This document shows positions 1 to 8,359 of a DNA stretch of 64,000 nt, in pieces. The notes under the pieces were generated by a model. The model did not search any database, was not told where the DNA came from, and saw only the letters and a program-made list of their open reading frames with translations. Every line of letters starts with the position of its first letter. Position 1 is the stretch's first letter. The stretch comes from Pseudomonas sp. R5-89-07 (GTDB taxonomy: Bacteria > Pseudomonadota > Gammaproteobacteria > Pseudomonadales > Pseudomonadaceae): positions 1,302,001-1,366,000 of the forward strand of contig NZ_CP027727.1 in assembly GCF_003851685.1 (NCBI RefSeq), given 5' to 3'. The position numbers were made by a program, and so were the translations under genes.

Positions 1-1
1 G

Positions 2-451
2 AGCTATTGGCTGGTCAAGCGCGAATCCGCCGCCAAGCGGTTTTTCCTCGCGCCTGTGATCAGCAGCGGTATTGCCGTGAGCATCGTCGTGGTGAGCCTG
101 GCCTACAACCTGTTGCTGCGGCACTTGTGGACCCCCGAGGGCTTTCAGTTCATCGCCGATGAATTGCTGCATGACGTGATGCCGGTGCTGTTTCTGATCT
201 ACTGGTGGCGGTGCGTGCCCAAGGGCACCTTGCGGGTCAAGCACATTGCCGGGTGGGTGATTTACCCCTCGGTGTACTTCGCTTATGTACTGCTGCGCGG
301 GCATTGGCTGGGGCAGTATCAATACCCGTTCATCGATGTGGGCAGCCTGGGTTATCCACAGGTGTTCGTGAATGCCGGGGGGATTTTGCTGGGGTTTATT
401 GTGATTGCGCTGGCGGTGGTAGGGCTGGATAACCGCTTGAAATCGCCCTGA
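2..451 (+). CDS. Pr6Pr-like integral membrane protein, 3' part
   Basis: The reading frame is already open at base 2, so the true start lies outside the window and only about 149 C-terminal residues are seen. It contains at least four hydrophobic segments, with a conserved-looking stretch around LLHDVMPVLFLIYW followed by VPKG, and WVIYPSVYFAYVLLRG further on. This pattern matches my memory of the Pr6Pr family of small multi-pass bacterial membrane proteins, whose role is unknown. GTG at 56 could be read as a start, but the frame continues upstream without a stop. A REP hairpin follows the stop codon. Confidence 0.65.
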   Translation, partial: SYWLVKRESAAKRFFLAPVISSGIAVSIVVVSLAYNLLLRHLWTPEGFQFIADELLHDVMPVLFLIYWWRCVPKGTLRVKHIAGWVIYPSVYFAYVLLRGHWLGQYQYPFIDVGSLGYPQVFVNAGGILLGFIVIALAVVGLDNRLKSP

Positions 452-473
452 ATTTTAAAGTGGGCACAGTCAA

Positions 474-560
474 TGTGGGAGGGGGCTTGCCCCCGATGGA
501 GTGTCAGTGAATGCATCAGTGACTGACAAACTGCCATCGGGGGCAAGCCCCCTCCCACAT
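474..560. repeat. REPIN (GTGGGAGG family), inverted pair
   Basis: Two inverted copies of a REP with core GTGGGAGGGGGCTTGCCCCC are separated by about 35 bases that themselves can pair. The arms run from TGTGGGAGG on the left to CCTCCCACA on the right. It lies between two convergent genes, where it can also act as a transcription barrier or protect 3' ends. Confidence 0.9.
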
Positions 561-570
561 TTTGACCGCG

Positions 571-1344
571 TCAGGCTGGTTCCTCTTCACTGCCTTCTGC
601 CCGCCAGTAACCCACGGCCTTGAGGTACTCTTCGTTGACCTTGTGGGTGTCGAGCAACACCCGCCGCACCTGGCGCGACAGCTTGCTCTCGGTCGCGACA
701 AAGCTGTACAGCGTGCCTTCGGGCAGTGTCAGGTTGCGCACGGCCTCGAGCAGGTCGCCCTGGCCGCGCACCACCCAAACAATTTCGACGTCCGCAGCGC
801 TCTCCAGCACCTGCCGTTCCTCTGCATCGGCAATTTCAATCACCGCCAGCACCTTGCGCCCGGCGGGGAGTTCCTCCAGGCGGCGACCGATCGCGGGCAG
901 GGCGGTTTCGTCGCCGATCAGCAGGTAGCTGTCGAAGATATCCGGCACGATCATCGAGCCCCGTGGCCCGCCGATATACAGGTGCTGGCCGACTTGCGCC
1001 TGCTCCGCCCAGGTGGACGCAGGGCCGTCGCCGTGCAGCACGAAATCGATATCCAGTTCGCCCCTGCTCAGGTCGAAGCGCCGTGGTGTGTAGTCGCGCA
1101 TCGCAGGTTGCGGGCCGTCACCCTTGATGCTGAACGTCGGGCTTTCCAGAGCTGCTTGTTCGGCGGCGTTCTGTGGAAACAGCAGCTTGATGTGATCGTC
1201 ACTGCCCAGGCTGATGAACCCCGCCAGTTCCGGGCCGCCCAGGGTGATGCGACGCATGCGCGGGGTAATGTCCTCCACGCGCAGGACTTGCAGGCGGCGG
1301 CGTTTGATTTCGTGAGTCACGCGATGAATGGTTTGTGTGTTCAT
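571..1344 (-). CDS. Siderophore-interacting protein (FAD-dependent ferric-siderophore reductase family)
   Basis: The 257-residue protein has the ViuB/YqjH-type architecture: an N-terminal FAD-binding barrel (TPRMRRITLGGPEL, residues about 28-41; MRDYTPRRFD near 82-91, the RxYTxR FAD motif) and a C-terminal NAD(P)H-binding SIP domain (YLLIGDETALPAIGRRLEEL). Such cytosolic enzymes reduce ferric siderophores and release iron. The start ATG overlaps the stop of the upstream PadR gene by four bases (ATGA), so the two genes are translationally coupled. Length is normal for the family. In E. coli the homologous pair is YqjI-YqjH, which suggests the same regulator-target relationship here (inference). 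Confidence 0.9.
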   Translation of the reverse strand: MNTQTIHRVTHEIKRRRLQVLRVEDITPRMRRITLGGPELAGFISLGSDDHIKLLFPQNAAEQAALESPTFSIKGDGPQPAMRDYTPRRFDLSRGELDIDFVLHGDGPASTWAEQAQVGQHLYIGGPRGSMIVPDIFDSYLLIGDETALPAIGRRLEELPAGRKVLAVIEIADAEERQVLESAADVEIVWVVRGQGDLLEAVRNLTLPEGTLYSFVATESKLSRQVRRVLLDTHKVNEEYLKAVGYWRAEGSEEEPA

Positions 1345-1877
1345 TGGTCTTTCCCGTCGGCAATGGCTTGCGCGGTGCGGTTGAGCAGCGCCGCGACTCG
1401 CGTGATTTCTTCCGGGCTCCAGCGCCCGTGGTGCGAGTGCAAGGCGTGGCGCAGGTTGTGCACCGCCTCGTGGATTTGCGGTGGCCGGTCCTGGCCGCGC
1501 AGCGAGCGCTTGCTGACGTCAATGCGCATGCGAACGCCATCCAGGGCAACGGCTTGTTCGCTCAAGTAGAGACGGCCGGCGTCAGTGATTGTGTAGCGCT
1601 TTTTTCCGCCCTCGGCGTCGCCGCTGATCAACTCGCTCTCCTCGAGAAAGGTCAGGGTAGGGTAGATCACGCCGGGGCTGGGGCTGTAGGCGCCATCGAA
1701 CAGGCTTTCGATCCGGCGGATCAGGTCGTAGCCATGGCACGGCTGTTCGGCGATCAAGGCCGGCAGCAGCAGTTTCAGGTCGCCTGGGGCGAAAACGCGT
1801 GGTCCACGCCCGCCGCGTTCACGGCCCATGCGTTTTTCGAAGCCGTCGCGGCTGTCGTGGGGAGGGTGCTCTCTCAT
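1341..1877 (-). CDS. PadR-family transcriptional regulator (YqjI-like)
   Basis: A 178-residue protein when started at 1877 (MREHPPHDSRD). An in-frame extension to 2051 exists but would run across the operator-like palindrome, so it was not chosen. The PadR winged-helix domain is clear: LLPALIAEQPCHGYDLIRRI, SPGVIYPTLTFLEE and GKKRYTITDAGR in about residues 40-115, followed by a C-terminal dimerisation helix region. The N-terminus is rich in His, Arg and Gly (HPPH, GRERGGRGPR), as in metal-responsive YqjI. It is coupled to the siderophore-interacting reductase gene and is probably its autoregulated, metal-linked repressor (inference from E. coli YqjI/YqjH). Confidence 0.88.
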   Translation of the reverse strand: MREHPPHDSRDGFEKRMGRERGGRGPRVFAPGDLKLLLPALIAEQPCHGYDLIRRIESLFDGAYSPSPGVIYPTLTFLEESELISGDAEGGKKRYTITDAGRLYLSEQAVALDGVRMRIDVSKRSLRGQDRPPQIHEAVHNLRHALHSHHGRWSPEEITRVAALLNRTAQAIADGKDQ

Positions 1878-1913
1878 GTCTTCTGTGCTCGTCGATAGGT
1901 TTAGATACAACTT

Positions 1914-1925
1914 AAGATATATCTT
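1914..1925. promoter_or_regulatory. Palindromic operator candidate for the PadR regulator
   Basis: AAGATATATCTT is a perfect 12-base palindrome inside TTAAGATATATCTTTA. It lies 37 bases upstream of the chosen padR start, where a promoter is expected. PadR/YqjI proteins bind AT-rich palindromes in their own promoters, so autoregulation is plausible; the binding itself is inference. Confidence 0.6.
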
Positions 1926-1927
1926 TA

Positions 1928-2424
1928 GCTTGGCACAAGCTTTCCAGACCAACGGTTGGCCTCGCGTCGTGCGGGCCGGATCGACTCGCAGCAGTCTTGT
2001 CAATTGCAATAGTTGGAAGTTGCTCCATAACGGTTTAAAGTAATCGCTCATTTGGCTTGGACATACTGTGTTTGAAGTCTAGGCGTGTAGACACTTTGAC
2101 AATGAGGCATGCTTGTCATCTGTTTCTTACAGAAAGATAGTTCCGTTATTTATGCTAATTTAGAGTATGTAGGTGGGTTCCTACGGATATAAATAAAGTT
2201 TTGGCAAAGTGCCATCTTTTTCCCGCAAGCCCAGCATATTCTGGCTACGAGCTAATGCGAAGTACCTTGCATACCTGCATTTGAATTCAGTGGATTATTG
2301 TTTGGCGTTGCAGCGACTCAACTAACTGAGTGCAGCGCGGTTTCGTTGTAAGTCCTCTAAAGCCTGGTGCTTTTATTAAACTTACCGACGAGTCTCTCAC
2401 TGTTTACAACTACAGGTATTGACC
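1928..2424. other. AT-rich intergenic region and long leader of the fimbrial operon
   Basis: About 500 bases without a credible ORF and clearly more AT-rich than the flanking genes. A TTGACA hexamer lies at 2096-2101 without a strong -10 at ideal distance. Three short perfect hairpins follow: GTAGG/CCTAC at 2169-2184, TGGCA/TGCCA at 2202-2214 and ACTCA/TGAGT at 2316-2331. The region divides the padR operon from the fimbrial operon and must hold the fimbrial promoter and probably a long untranslated leader. Confidence 0.55.
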
Positions 2425-2922
2425 ATGTTCCAGAAGTTTGCATTTGCCGCCTCCCTGACGGTTGTCGCGTTGAGCACCTCGCCGGCTTTTGCCGCCGGTG
2501 AAGCCAGCCACACTGTCAATCTCAAGGCAAACATCCCGACCACCGTGTTCCATGCCCAGCCGCGTGATCCGAACTGGGGCCGTGACGAAACCATGAGCTA
2601 CAACCTGGTGAGTGGTGAGTTGGCGCCTTTGACTGCGATCTACGACATCCGCAACACCAACGGCTCGGTGCATGCCTACATCGAAGGTGGCCCGGCCGTA
2701 CTGTTCAATGGCGACACCACTCAAAACATCCCGCTGACCACCACCCTCAACGGCGTCACCCTGACCGGTACGCCAAAGGAAGTGGTTAACGAAGCGGACT
2801 CCACTCCAGGTGTCAGCGCAGAGATGCGCATCGCCGCTGCCAAGCCGAACGCTACCCAGCGTGGTTCGTACACCGCGGTGATGCCGGTGGTATTCGACGC
2901 TGTATTGCCTGTAGGGCCTTGA
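2425..2922 (+). CDS. CS1/CFA-I type fimbrial major subunit
   Basis: The 165-residue secreted protein has a Sec signal peptide ending near SPAFAAGEAS and a body typical of class 5 (alpha) fimbrial pilins such as CooA, CfaB or cable pilus CblA: no cysteines, an early beta-strand HTVNLKANIPTTVFH, and a C-terminal strand SYTAVMPVVFDAVL. ATG at 2425 is preceded by an AGG eight bases upstream; a TTG two codons earlier is less likely. It is the first gene of a five-gene cluster with usher, tip, chaperone and a second pilin-like gene, so it is probably the main shaft subunit, assembled by donor-strand exchange. Confidence 0.88.
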   Translation: MFQKFAFAASLTVVALSTSPAFAAGEASHTVNLKANIPTTVFHAQPRDPNWGRDETMSYNLVSGELAPLTAIYDIRNTNGSVHAYIEGGPAVLFNGDTTQNIPLTTTLNGVTLTGTPKEVVNEADSTPGVSAEMRIAAAKPNATQRGSYTAVMPVVFDAVLPVGP

Positions 2923-3042
2923 TGTCGATGCAGGCCCGCTGAGCAAACGCTTGCGGGTCATTGACAGGCCGGTGGGGTCCCTCTCCTCCATCCCGCCGGC
3001 CTGGTTTTCACCCCGTCTCTTGGCCTTCAGAGTATTCCGTTC

Positions 3043-5562
3043 ATGTTCCCGATGACTCACATCGCGGCGGCGCTTGCGCTATTGATAGGTACGAGTGCAC
3101 TGGCAACCCAGGCCAACGCCGCCTCGACTCCCGGTAGTCTGATCACCCAGGCCCAAGGCTTGCCCTCGGGCTTTGCCGAGCATTTCTTCGATGTGCCGCT
3201 GGCCGTGCGCATTGACCTGGACCAGCAACCGCTGGGCGAAGCGCTGATCGTATTGACCCAGGATGACCGTGTCAGCCTGCTGGAATTTACCGACACCGCC
3301 GACAGCAAAGTCCCGGTCGCCACCCGCGACACCTGGCAAGCGATCCTGGAAAAAGGTGTGGCCCTGGGCGCCTGTACCCAGTCGTGCCCGCAGCAACTGG
3401 TGTCGGCGTTCTACAACCTGGAAAGCTCACAGCTGTCGATCATCACCCAGAACGTGGAGCGCAGCGACGACGCACCGCGCTATTACGCGCAGCCCGAAAA
3501 CGGCAGCCTGGGCTTGATCATCAACAACCAGCTCAACCTCAATGGTGGTCAGGAGCAGGACCTGGGCGGGCGTTACGGCCTGCAAGCCAGTTCCAGCGTC
3601 GGCAACTGGAGCCAGGTGTTCAACCTGCAACTGGCGCGCCAGAGCGGCGCCGATGAACCCATGCGCCATGCTATTCATGAGCTGTATACCCAGCGTGAAC
3701 TGGAAGGCAATTTCTTTCGCCTGGGCCATTTCACCCCCAATTCCGATGGCCTCACCCGGCAACTACGCAGCTTCGGCGCCAGCCCCGACACGGCGGTGGG
3801 CGCGATGTACGGCAGTTCCGACAGCCTGGCCATCAACAACCCCAAACCCAGCGTCTACCCGATCTACGTCACGGCCAATCGACAGGCTGCGGTGGAGATC
3901 TATCGTAACGGCCTGCTGATCAATACCCAGGCGGTGGCGTCCGGTTTGCAAACCCTGGACACACGCCCGCTGCCCGGCGGCATCTATGAAGTGGAAGTGC
4001 GCCTGATCGAAGACGGCCTGACCGTCAGCACCACCCAGGAGCTGGTCTACAAGCCCAGCAACTGGCGCAATGCCGAAGACCGTTGGCGCTACAACGTATT
4101 CGCCGGGCGTGAGACCAAACTGTTCAGTAACTGGGACGAACAGGCCTCGGGTTCGATCACCGCCGGTGCGTCCATCAACTACCTGCTGCACCCCAGGGTG
4201 ATTCTCGGACTGTCGGCGCGCGAGGTGCGTGAACAACTGCAATATGGCGGCTCGGTGGACTGGTCGGTCGCCAACAACGTCAACGTCTACGCCAACGTTT
4301 TCCAGACCCAGGACCACGGCACCGGCATGGACCTGCAAGGGCTCTACACCTTCGGCGCCACCAACCTGGTGTTCAGCCACAACCGCAGCTGGCTCGACAC
4401 CCGCGACACCTACGAAACCCTGCCCGACGGCACCCGTTTGCGGCGCAATACCTTCGTCGGCAAGACCAGCAACAGCGCGCTGTCAGTCAACCACCGCATC
4501 GATTCGAAAAACTCGCTGAACATGCGCGTCTCCCACAGCGAAGGCAATGTGGAAGGCGCCGGTGTCGACCTGGGCTGGAACCGTCGCGACACGTTGCTGG
4601 GCAGTGATGCCAACTGGCGTTTCTCCCTGTTTGACCGCCCCGGCAGCGGCAGCACCAACGACCGGCGCAACCGTGGCGTCGACGTGACCTTGAGCCTGGC
4701 CCTGGGCACCGATGGCCGCCAGGTGTCCGGCAGCATCGGTACGCGCACTTCGCGTGATGGTGGCCGCGATAACAATGCCTCCGTGACGGTGCGCCAGGAT
4801 TTGACCGACCACGTGCTGCAAAGCGTTTCGGCGACGGCGATTACCGACACCTACGGCGTGGGTCTGTCGAGCATGGCCAGTTTCAGCACTGAAGCGGTCA
4901 GCGGTGACGGCTTCATACAGCGCAGTTCCTTCAACGGTGAGTTCACCGGTGGCTTGAACCTCAACAGCACGTTGGTGGCCGGAGCCGGCAAGGTCTTGCT
5001 GAGCAGCCAGTACCAGGGCCACGGTGCGGGCATGATCGTTGACCTCGAGACCGACCTGGACGCCATTACCCTGCGTGCCGATGACTTGAGTGGCGGCAGC
5101 GTCGTGCTGCGCCCCGGTCGCAACTATGTGCCGGTGTCAGCGTACAAGAGCAGCACCGTGTCGTTCGACTTCGAGGGCAATTACCCACCGGCGGCGAATA
5201 TCCAGCCGGCGCGTTCCACCTACCACCTGAACAAAGGCGGCGTGGACTACCGCAAGGTCACGGTGATGAAAACCGTGACGGTGCTGGGGCGCTTGCTCAA
5301 TGAGCAGGGCGTGCCGTTGCGCGGCCATCAGGTGATCAACCACGCCAGCCGTGGGGTCAGCGAAGTCGACGGGTTCTTCTCCATGGAAATGAGCGCCAGC
5401 GCGCCGACCCTGGAAGTGCGCTACCAGAACCAGTTGCTCTGCCAGTTCCGTCTGGACCCCGCCAACGCGCCGAGTGAAAACGACGTGCTGATGATCGGCG
5501 ACCTGCGTTGCACGCCGGACACCCTGGCCGAAGCCACCCACAAGGCCGAAACCGCCGGATGA
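3043..5562 (+). CDS. Outer-membrane usher of CS1-type fimbriae (CooC/TcfC-like)
   Basis: The 839-residue protein has a signal peptide ending near TQANAAS, then an N-terminal periplasmic region (residues about 40-140), an E-set-like segment with PVYPIYVTANRQ-type repeats near 260-340, a long beta-rich region with alternating polar and hydrophobic strands that fits a 24-strand barrel, and a C-terminal CS1-pili domain (VTVLGRLLNEQGVPLRGHQV, VDGFFSMEMS, LCQFRLDP). Length is right for CooC/CfaC ushers. The start has only a weak Shine-Dalgarno (AGAGT). It follows the pilin gene after 120 bases, a gap that could lower usher expression relative to pilin. Confidence 0.88.
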   Translation: MFPMTHIAAALALLIGTSALATQANAASTPGSLITQAQGLPSGFAEHFFDVPLAVRIDLDQQPLGEALIVLTQDDRVSLLEFTDTADSKVPVATRDTWQAILEKGVALGACTQSCPQQLVSAFYNLESSQLSIITQNVERSDDAPRYYAQPENGSLGLIINNQLNLNGGQEQDLGGRYGLQASSSVGNWSQVFNLQLARQSGADEPMRHAIHELYTQRELEGNFFRLGHFTPNSDGLTRQLRSFGASPDTAVGAMYGSSDSLAINNPKPSVYPIYVTANRQAAVEIYRNGLLINTQAVASGLQTLDTRPLPGGIYEVEVRLIEDGLTVSTTQELVYKPSNWRNAEDRWRYNVFAGRETKLFSNWDEQASGSITAGASINYLLHPRVILGLSAREVREQLQYGGSVDWSVANNVNVYANVFQTQDHGTGMDLQGLYTFGATNLVFSHNRSWLDTRDTYETLPDGTRLRRNTFVGKTSNSALSVNHRIDSKNSLNMRVSHSEGNVEGAGVDLGWNRRDTLLGSDANWRFSLFDRPGSGSTNDRRNRGVDVTLSLALGTDGRQVSGSIGTRTSRDGGRDNNASVTVRQDLTDHVLQSVSATAITDTYGVGLSSMASFSTEAVSGDGFIQRSSFNGEFTGGLNLNSTLVAGAGKVLLSSQYQGHGAGMIVDLETDLDAITLRADDLSGGSVVLRPGRNYVPVSAYKSSTVSFDFEGNYPPAANIQPARSTYHLNKGGVDYRKVTVMKTVTVLGRLLNEQGVPLRGHQVINHASRGVSEVDGFFSMEMSASAPTLEVRYQNQLLCQFRLDPANAPSENDVLMIGDLRCTPDTLAEATHKAETAG

Positions 5563-5588
5563 CGGCGGCTCGGACCCTCGGAGTTTTT

Positions 5589-6833
5589 ATGAGTGTTATC
5601 ACAGCAATCAAGCAGGCCCTGGTGCCGGGCGCATTGGCCCTGGCGCTGGGGGCGTTCAGCCAGCCGGCGCTGGCCATTGTCGAGGATATCTCGGCAGTGT
5701 TTCGTCCCGACCCTACCAACCCGATGAGCAACAAATTCACCAATACCACGCCGCAAAGTGGCTTGTGTCCCTGGCATGTCCCTGCAAAATGTGAAGCGGT
5801 CAATACCTTCAGTATTCGTAATACGGCGTTCAGCGCCACGTCGAATGGAGCGATACCGGCTTTTCCTGAAGACCCGCGCAAGAGCGCCTATTTCAAGGTG
5901 CCTTCAGCCTTTCGCGACCTGCAAGTCACCCACCGCGCCACCGGTAGAACGGAAACGGTGCAGATGCGAATTGCCGGTATTGGTGCCAGGTGGAACATTG
6001 CCTATCCCCCAGGCGTATCGGCCTGGGCCACCCCAGGCGTTGGTTGGGCGACCTATTGGTATGGCGCGCCGGCACCTTGCAATCCGATCAATTACTACGC
6101 GGCGAGCAGCAGTTTCGCGCTGTTTTTCTGGATCGTTCCGGAAAACGCCGGGGCCTGCAGCGTGACCAACGGGCTGGAGATTCCATGGCTCAGCTATAGC
6201 CATCTTGAATACGGCTACGAACTCAAGACTCCCAATCCCCTAGGCATGGACACCGGCATCTACGAGGGCACCATCAGCTACACCATGGGGCCAGGCGCTG
6301 ACCTGGACTTCGGCGACACGATGATCCCCAACGACGCCGTGCTCACCTTCAACTTCACCCTTACGGTGGAGCACGTGCTCAAGGTCGACCTGCCACCTGG
6401 CGGCAATCGCATCGAGCTGCTGCCCGAAGGCGGCTGGCAAGCCTGGCTCAACCAGGGGCGGCGCCCGGCGCGGTTGTTCCGTGACCAGACCTTCACCCTC
6501 GCCGCCAGCTCGCGTTTCAAGATGAACCTTGAGTGTGGACTGGTGATCGGCAACACCTGCGGCCTGCGCAACGATGCAGGTGACGAGGTGCCGGTGCAGA
6601 TCGCCGTCAGCCTGCCCTATGGCGTACGCGACCAATACGACCAACCGGTGAACAAACTGCCGTTGCGCCTGGACGGTGTGGGCTCCGAGTTGTTCCAGCC
6701 CATCTATTACCTGGATAACCGACCGGCCAAATTGCATTTCGAGGTAGGCAAGGACGACGTCGGCGAAATGCTCAAGGCGCCAGGCACCACCTATACGGGC
6801 ACGGCCACGGTGATCTGGGATTCGGAAGTCTAG
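5589..6833 (+). CDS. CS1-type fimbrial tip adhesin/initiator (CooD-like)
   Basis: ATG at 5589 with an upstream GGAG gives a 414-residue protein with a signal peptide ending near SQPALAIVEDI; longer in-frame starts overlap the usher gene and lack a signal sequence. The large N-terminal part contains paired cysteines (GLCPWHVPAKCEA, APCNPINYY, AGACSVTNG) as expected for a disulphide-bonded adhesin, and the C-terminal half (EGTISYTMGPGADLDFGD onward, with GTATVIWDSEV at the end) resembles the pilin domain of CooD. It probably nucleates the fimbria at the usher and mediates binding; the receptor is unknown. Confidence 0.82.
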   Translation: MSVITAIKQALVPGALALALGAFSQPALAIVEDISAVFRPDPTNPMSNKFTNTTPQSGLCPWHVPAKCEAVNTFSIRNTAFSATSNGAIPAFPEDPRKSAYFKVPSAFRDLQVTHRATGRTETVQMRIAGIGARWNIAYPPGVSAWATPGVGWATYWYGAPAPCNPINYYAASSSFALFFWIVPENAGACSVTNGLEIPWLSYSHLEYGYELKTPNPLGMDTGIYEGTISYTMGPGADLDFGDTMIPNDAVLTFNFTLTVEHVLKVDLPPGGNRIELLPEGGWQAWLNQGRRPARLFRDQTFTLAASSRFKMNLECGLVIGNTCGLRNDAGDEVPVQIAVSLPYGVRDQYDQPVNKLPLRLDGVGSELFQPIYYLDNRPAKLHFEVGKDDVGEMLKAPGTTYTGTATVIWDSEV

Positions 6834-6902
6834 CCGGCCGGCCAGTATTCGCAGTACCGGCCTCCCGTGGAGGCCGCGTTCAATCAATGAGGCGTAGCAA
6901 AC

Positions 6903-7661
6903 ATGAAGCATGCAGTGTTATGGGGCGTTCTGCTCCTGGGTTCCTTGAGCGCCCACGCCGGGCCGGCGATCAACGTCGGCGTGGTGTACGACTACCTGGA
7001 AGGTGACCGCAGTTCCTACCTCAAGCGGGTCTTCAACGGTGGCACCAGCACCGCGTTCATCAAGGTCAATGTGCTGGAAATTATCTACGACGCCGACGGT
7101 ACCTCCAGGGAAGTGCCGGTGGCCTCGCTGACCGACGAGAAGGGCGCCACCACCAGCCGCGACGGCCTGATGGCCAGCCCGGCACGCATGATCGTGCCGG
7201 CCAACGGGCGCCAGGGCACGCGCCTGTTGTACATGGGCGAACGCGACAAAGAGCGCTACTTTCGCGTGCGTTTCATCCCGGTGGTGCCGGAAAAAAGCGA
7301 TGACTTTGCGGTGACCGACCAAGAGCGTGCCGACTACAAGGACAGCCTGGCGGCCGGTGTGAACATCATGGCCGGCTACGGCACGGTGTTTTTCGTAAGG
7401 CCCAAGGACACGCGCTTCGACACGCAAATCAGCGACAGCGCCAGCCAATACAAACTGCGCAACACAGGCAACAGCGTGGTGGTGCTCGATGAGTTCCGCG
7501 ATTGCGCCAAGGCGAAAAAGTCCGACTGCCTGCCCACCACCAAGCACCATATCCTGCCGGGCCGCGAGCTGGTGTTCGAGAAAAAGCCCGACCGTCAGTT
7601 CAGCTTCCAGATGGTCGAGGGGCGTGACAAAAAACTGATGACCGTCAACGATAACGGGTGA
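6903..7661 (+). CDS. Periplasmic chaperone of CS1-type fimbriae (CooB-like)
   Basis: A 252-residue protein with a short signal peptide (cleavage near SAHAGP). Two immunoglobulin-like domains are visible: the first has the alternating strand pattern TAFIKVNVLEIIYD and MIVPANGRQGTRLLY, which resembles the edge strand of pilus chaperones; the second has SQYKLRNTGNSVVVLDEFRDC. The length fits alpha-fimbrial chaperones such as CfaA/CooB. It would hold pilin subunits in the periplasm and deliver them to the usher encoded two genes upstream. In CS1-type loci the chaperone gene is usually first; here it is fourth. Confidence 0.82.
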   Translation: MKHAVLWGVLLLGSLSAHAGPAINVGVVYDYLEGDRSSYLKRVFNGGTSTAFIKVNVLEIIYDADGTSREVPVASLTDEKGATTSRDGLMASPARMIVPANGRQGTRLLYMGERDKERYFRVRFIPVVPEKSDDFAVTDQERADYKDSLAAGVNIMAGYGTVFFVRPKDTRFDTQISDSASQYKLRNTGNSVVVLDEFRDCAKAKKSDCLPTTKHHILPGRELVFEKKPDRQFSFQMVEGRDKKLMTVNDNG

Positions 7662-7666
7662 GCCTG

Positions 7667-8137
7667 ATGTTCAAGCAACTGACACTGGCGGCGCTATTGA
7701 TGGGCGCCACCTCGGCCTGGGCGATCCAGGAACGCGAGACCTTCGACATATCGGTGACCATCCCGCTGCACGAGGCTTATGTGCTGCCGTCGGAACCGGA
7801 CTGGATGGGCCAGGAACAACTGCTGCCCTGGAACCTGGCGCGTGCCGAGTTGGGGCGCCTGCGCAAGAACTTCGACGTGAAAAACCTCGCCGGCGGCGTC
7901 GCTGCGCGGTTGGGGGACACGCCCTATCTGGCCAGCCCCCGCGACCGTATCGAGCTGCGTGTGCTGTTCAATCAAGTGCCGTTGAGCCTGGACGCCGCCG
8001 AAGTGATCAGCGCCGACGTGGCGCGCTCGGGCACCCGTGCGGTGCTGGACATCGCCGCCATCGAGCCCGAGGGCGGCTACCAGGGTGGGGACTACTTCGG
8101 CACGGTGCATCTGGTCTTCGACTTTCTGGCGCCCTGA
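7667..8137 (+). CDS. Second CS1-type fimbrial subunit (minor pilin paralogue)
   Basis: A 156-residue secreted protein starting at ATG 7667, where GGTGA sits six bases upstream; GTG at 7658, overlapping the chaperone stop, is an alternative. A signal peptide ends near SAWAIQ. The body aligns by eye with the first pilin of the operon: HEAYVLPSEPDW versus FHAQPRDPNW, a shared WNLARAEL/YNLVSGEL block, and the terminal strand YFGTVHLVFDFLAP. It is therefore a diverged pilin duplicate, perhaps a minor, terminating or base subunit (inference). The downstream REP array separates it from the convergent penicillin-binding protein gene. Confidence 0.78.
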   Translation: MFKQLTLAALLMGATSAWAIQERETFDISVTIPLHEAYVLPSEPDWMGQEQLLPWNLARAELGRLRKNFDVKNLAGGVAARLGDTPYLASPRDRIELRVLFNQVPLSLDAAEVISADVARSGTRAVLDIAAIEPEGGYQGGDYFGTVHLVFDFLAP

Positions 8138-8154
8138 ACCTGTGACGACCTAAA

Positions 8155-8343
8155 TGTGGGAGGGGGCTTGTCCTGATGCCAGTCAGTAAGGCTTTTTGTA
8201 GGAGCGAGCTTGCTCGCGAAGAACTCAGGGCCCCCGTGTTTATCCAGAATGAACGCGTTGCCTGGGCGTTTTTCGCGAGCAAGCTCGCTCCTACATTGAA
8301 CTTTCGCTTAACTGATTGGCGTTAGGGCAAGCCCCCTCCCACA
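8155..8343. repeat. Composite repeat: TAGGAGCG-family REPIN nested in a GTGGGAGG-family REPIN
   Basis: Outer arms are TGTGGGAGGGGGCTTG on the left and CAAGCCCCCTCCCACA on the right. Between them lies a complete 99-base inverted pair of the second family (8197-8295) with core TAGGAGCGAGCTTGCTCGCG. The same outer/inner junctions recur in opposite orientation near 25.6 kb. Confidence 0.9.
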
Positions 8344-8359
8344 TTTGGACTGCGGATCA

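Noticed and set aside
562..1569. 335-codon plus-strand ORF over the siderophore-reductase gene
   Set aside because: It lies antisense to a clear SIP/PadR operon, has no recognisable domain, and has the composition expected of an antisense shadow in GC-rich DNA.
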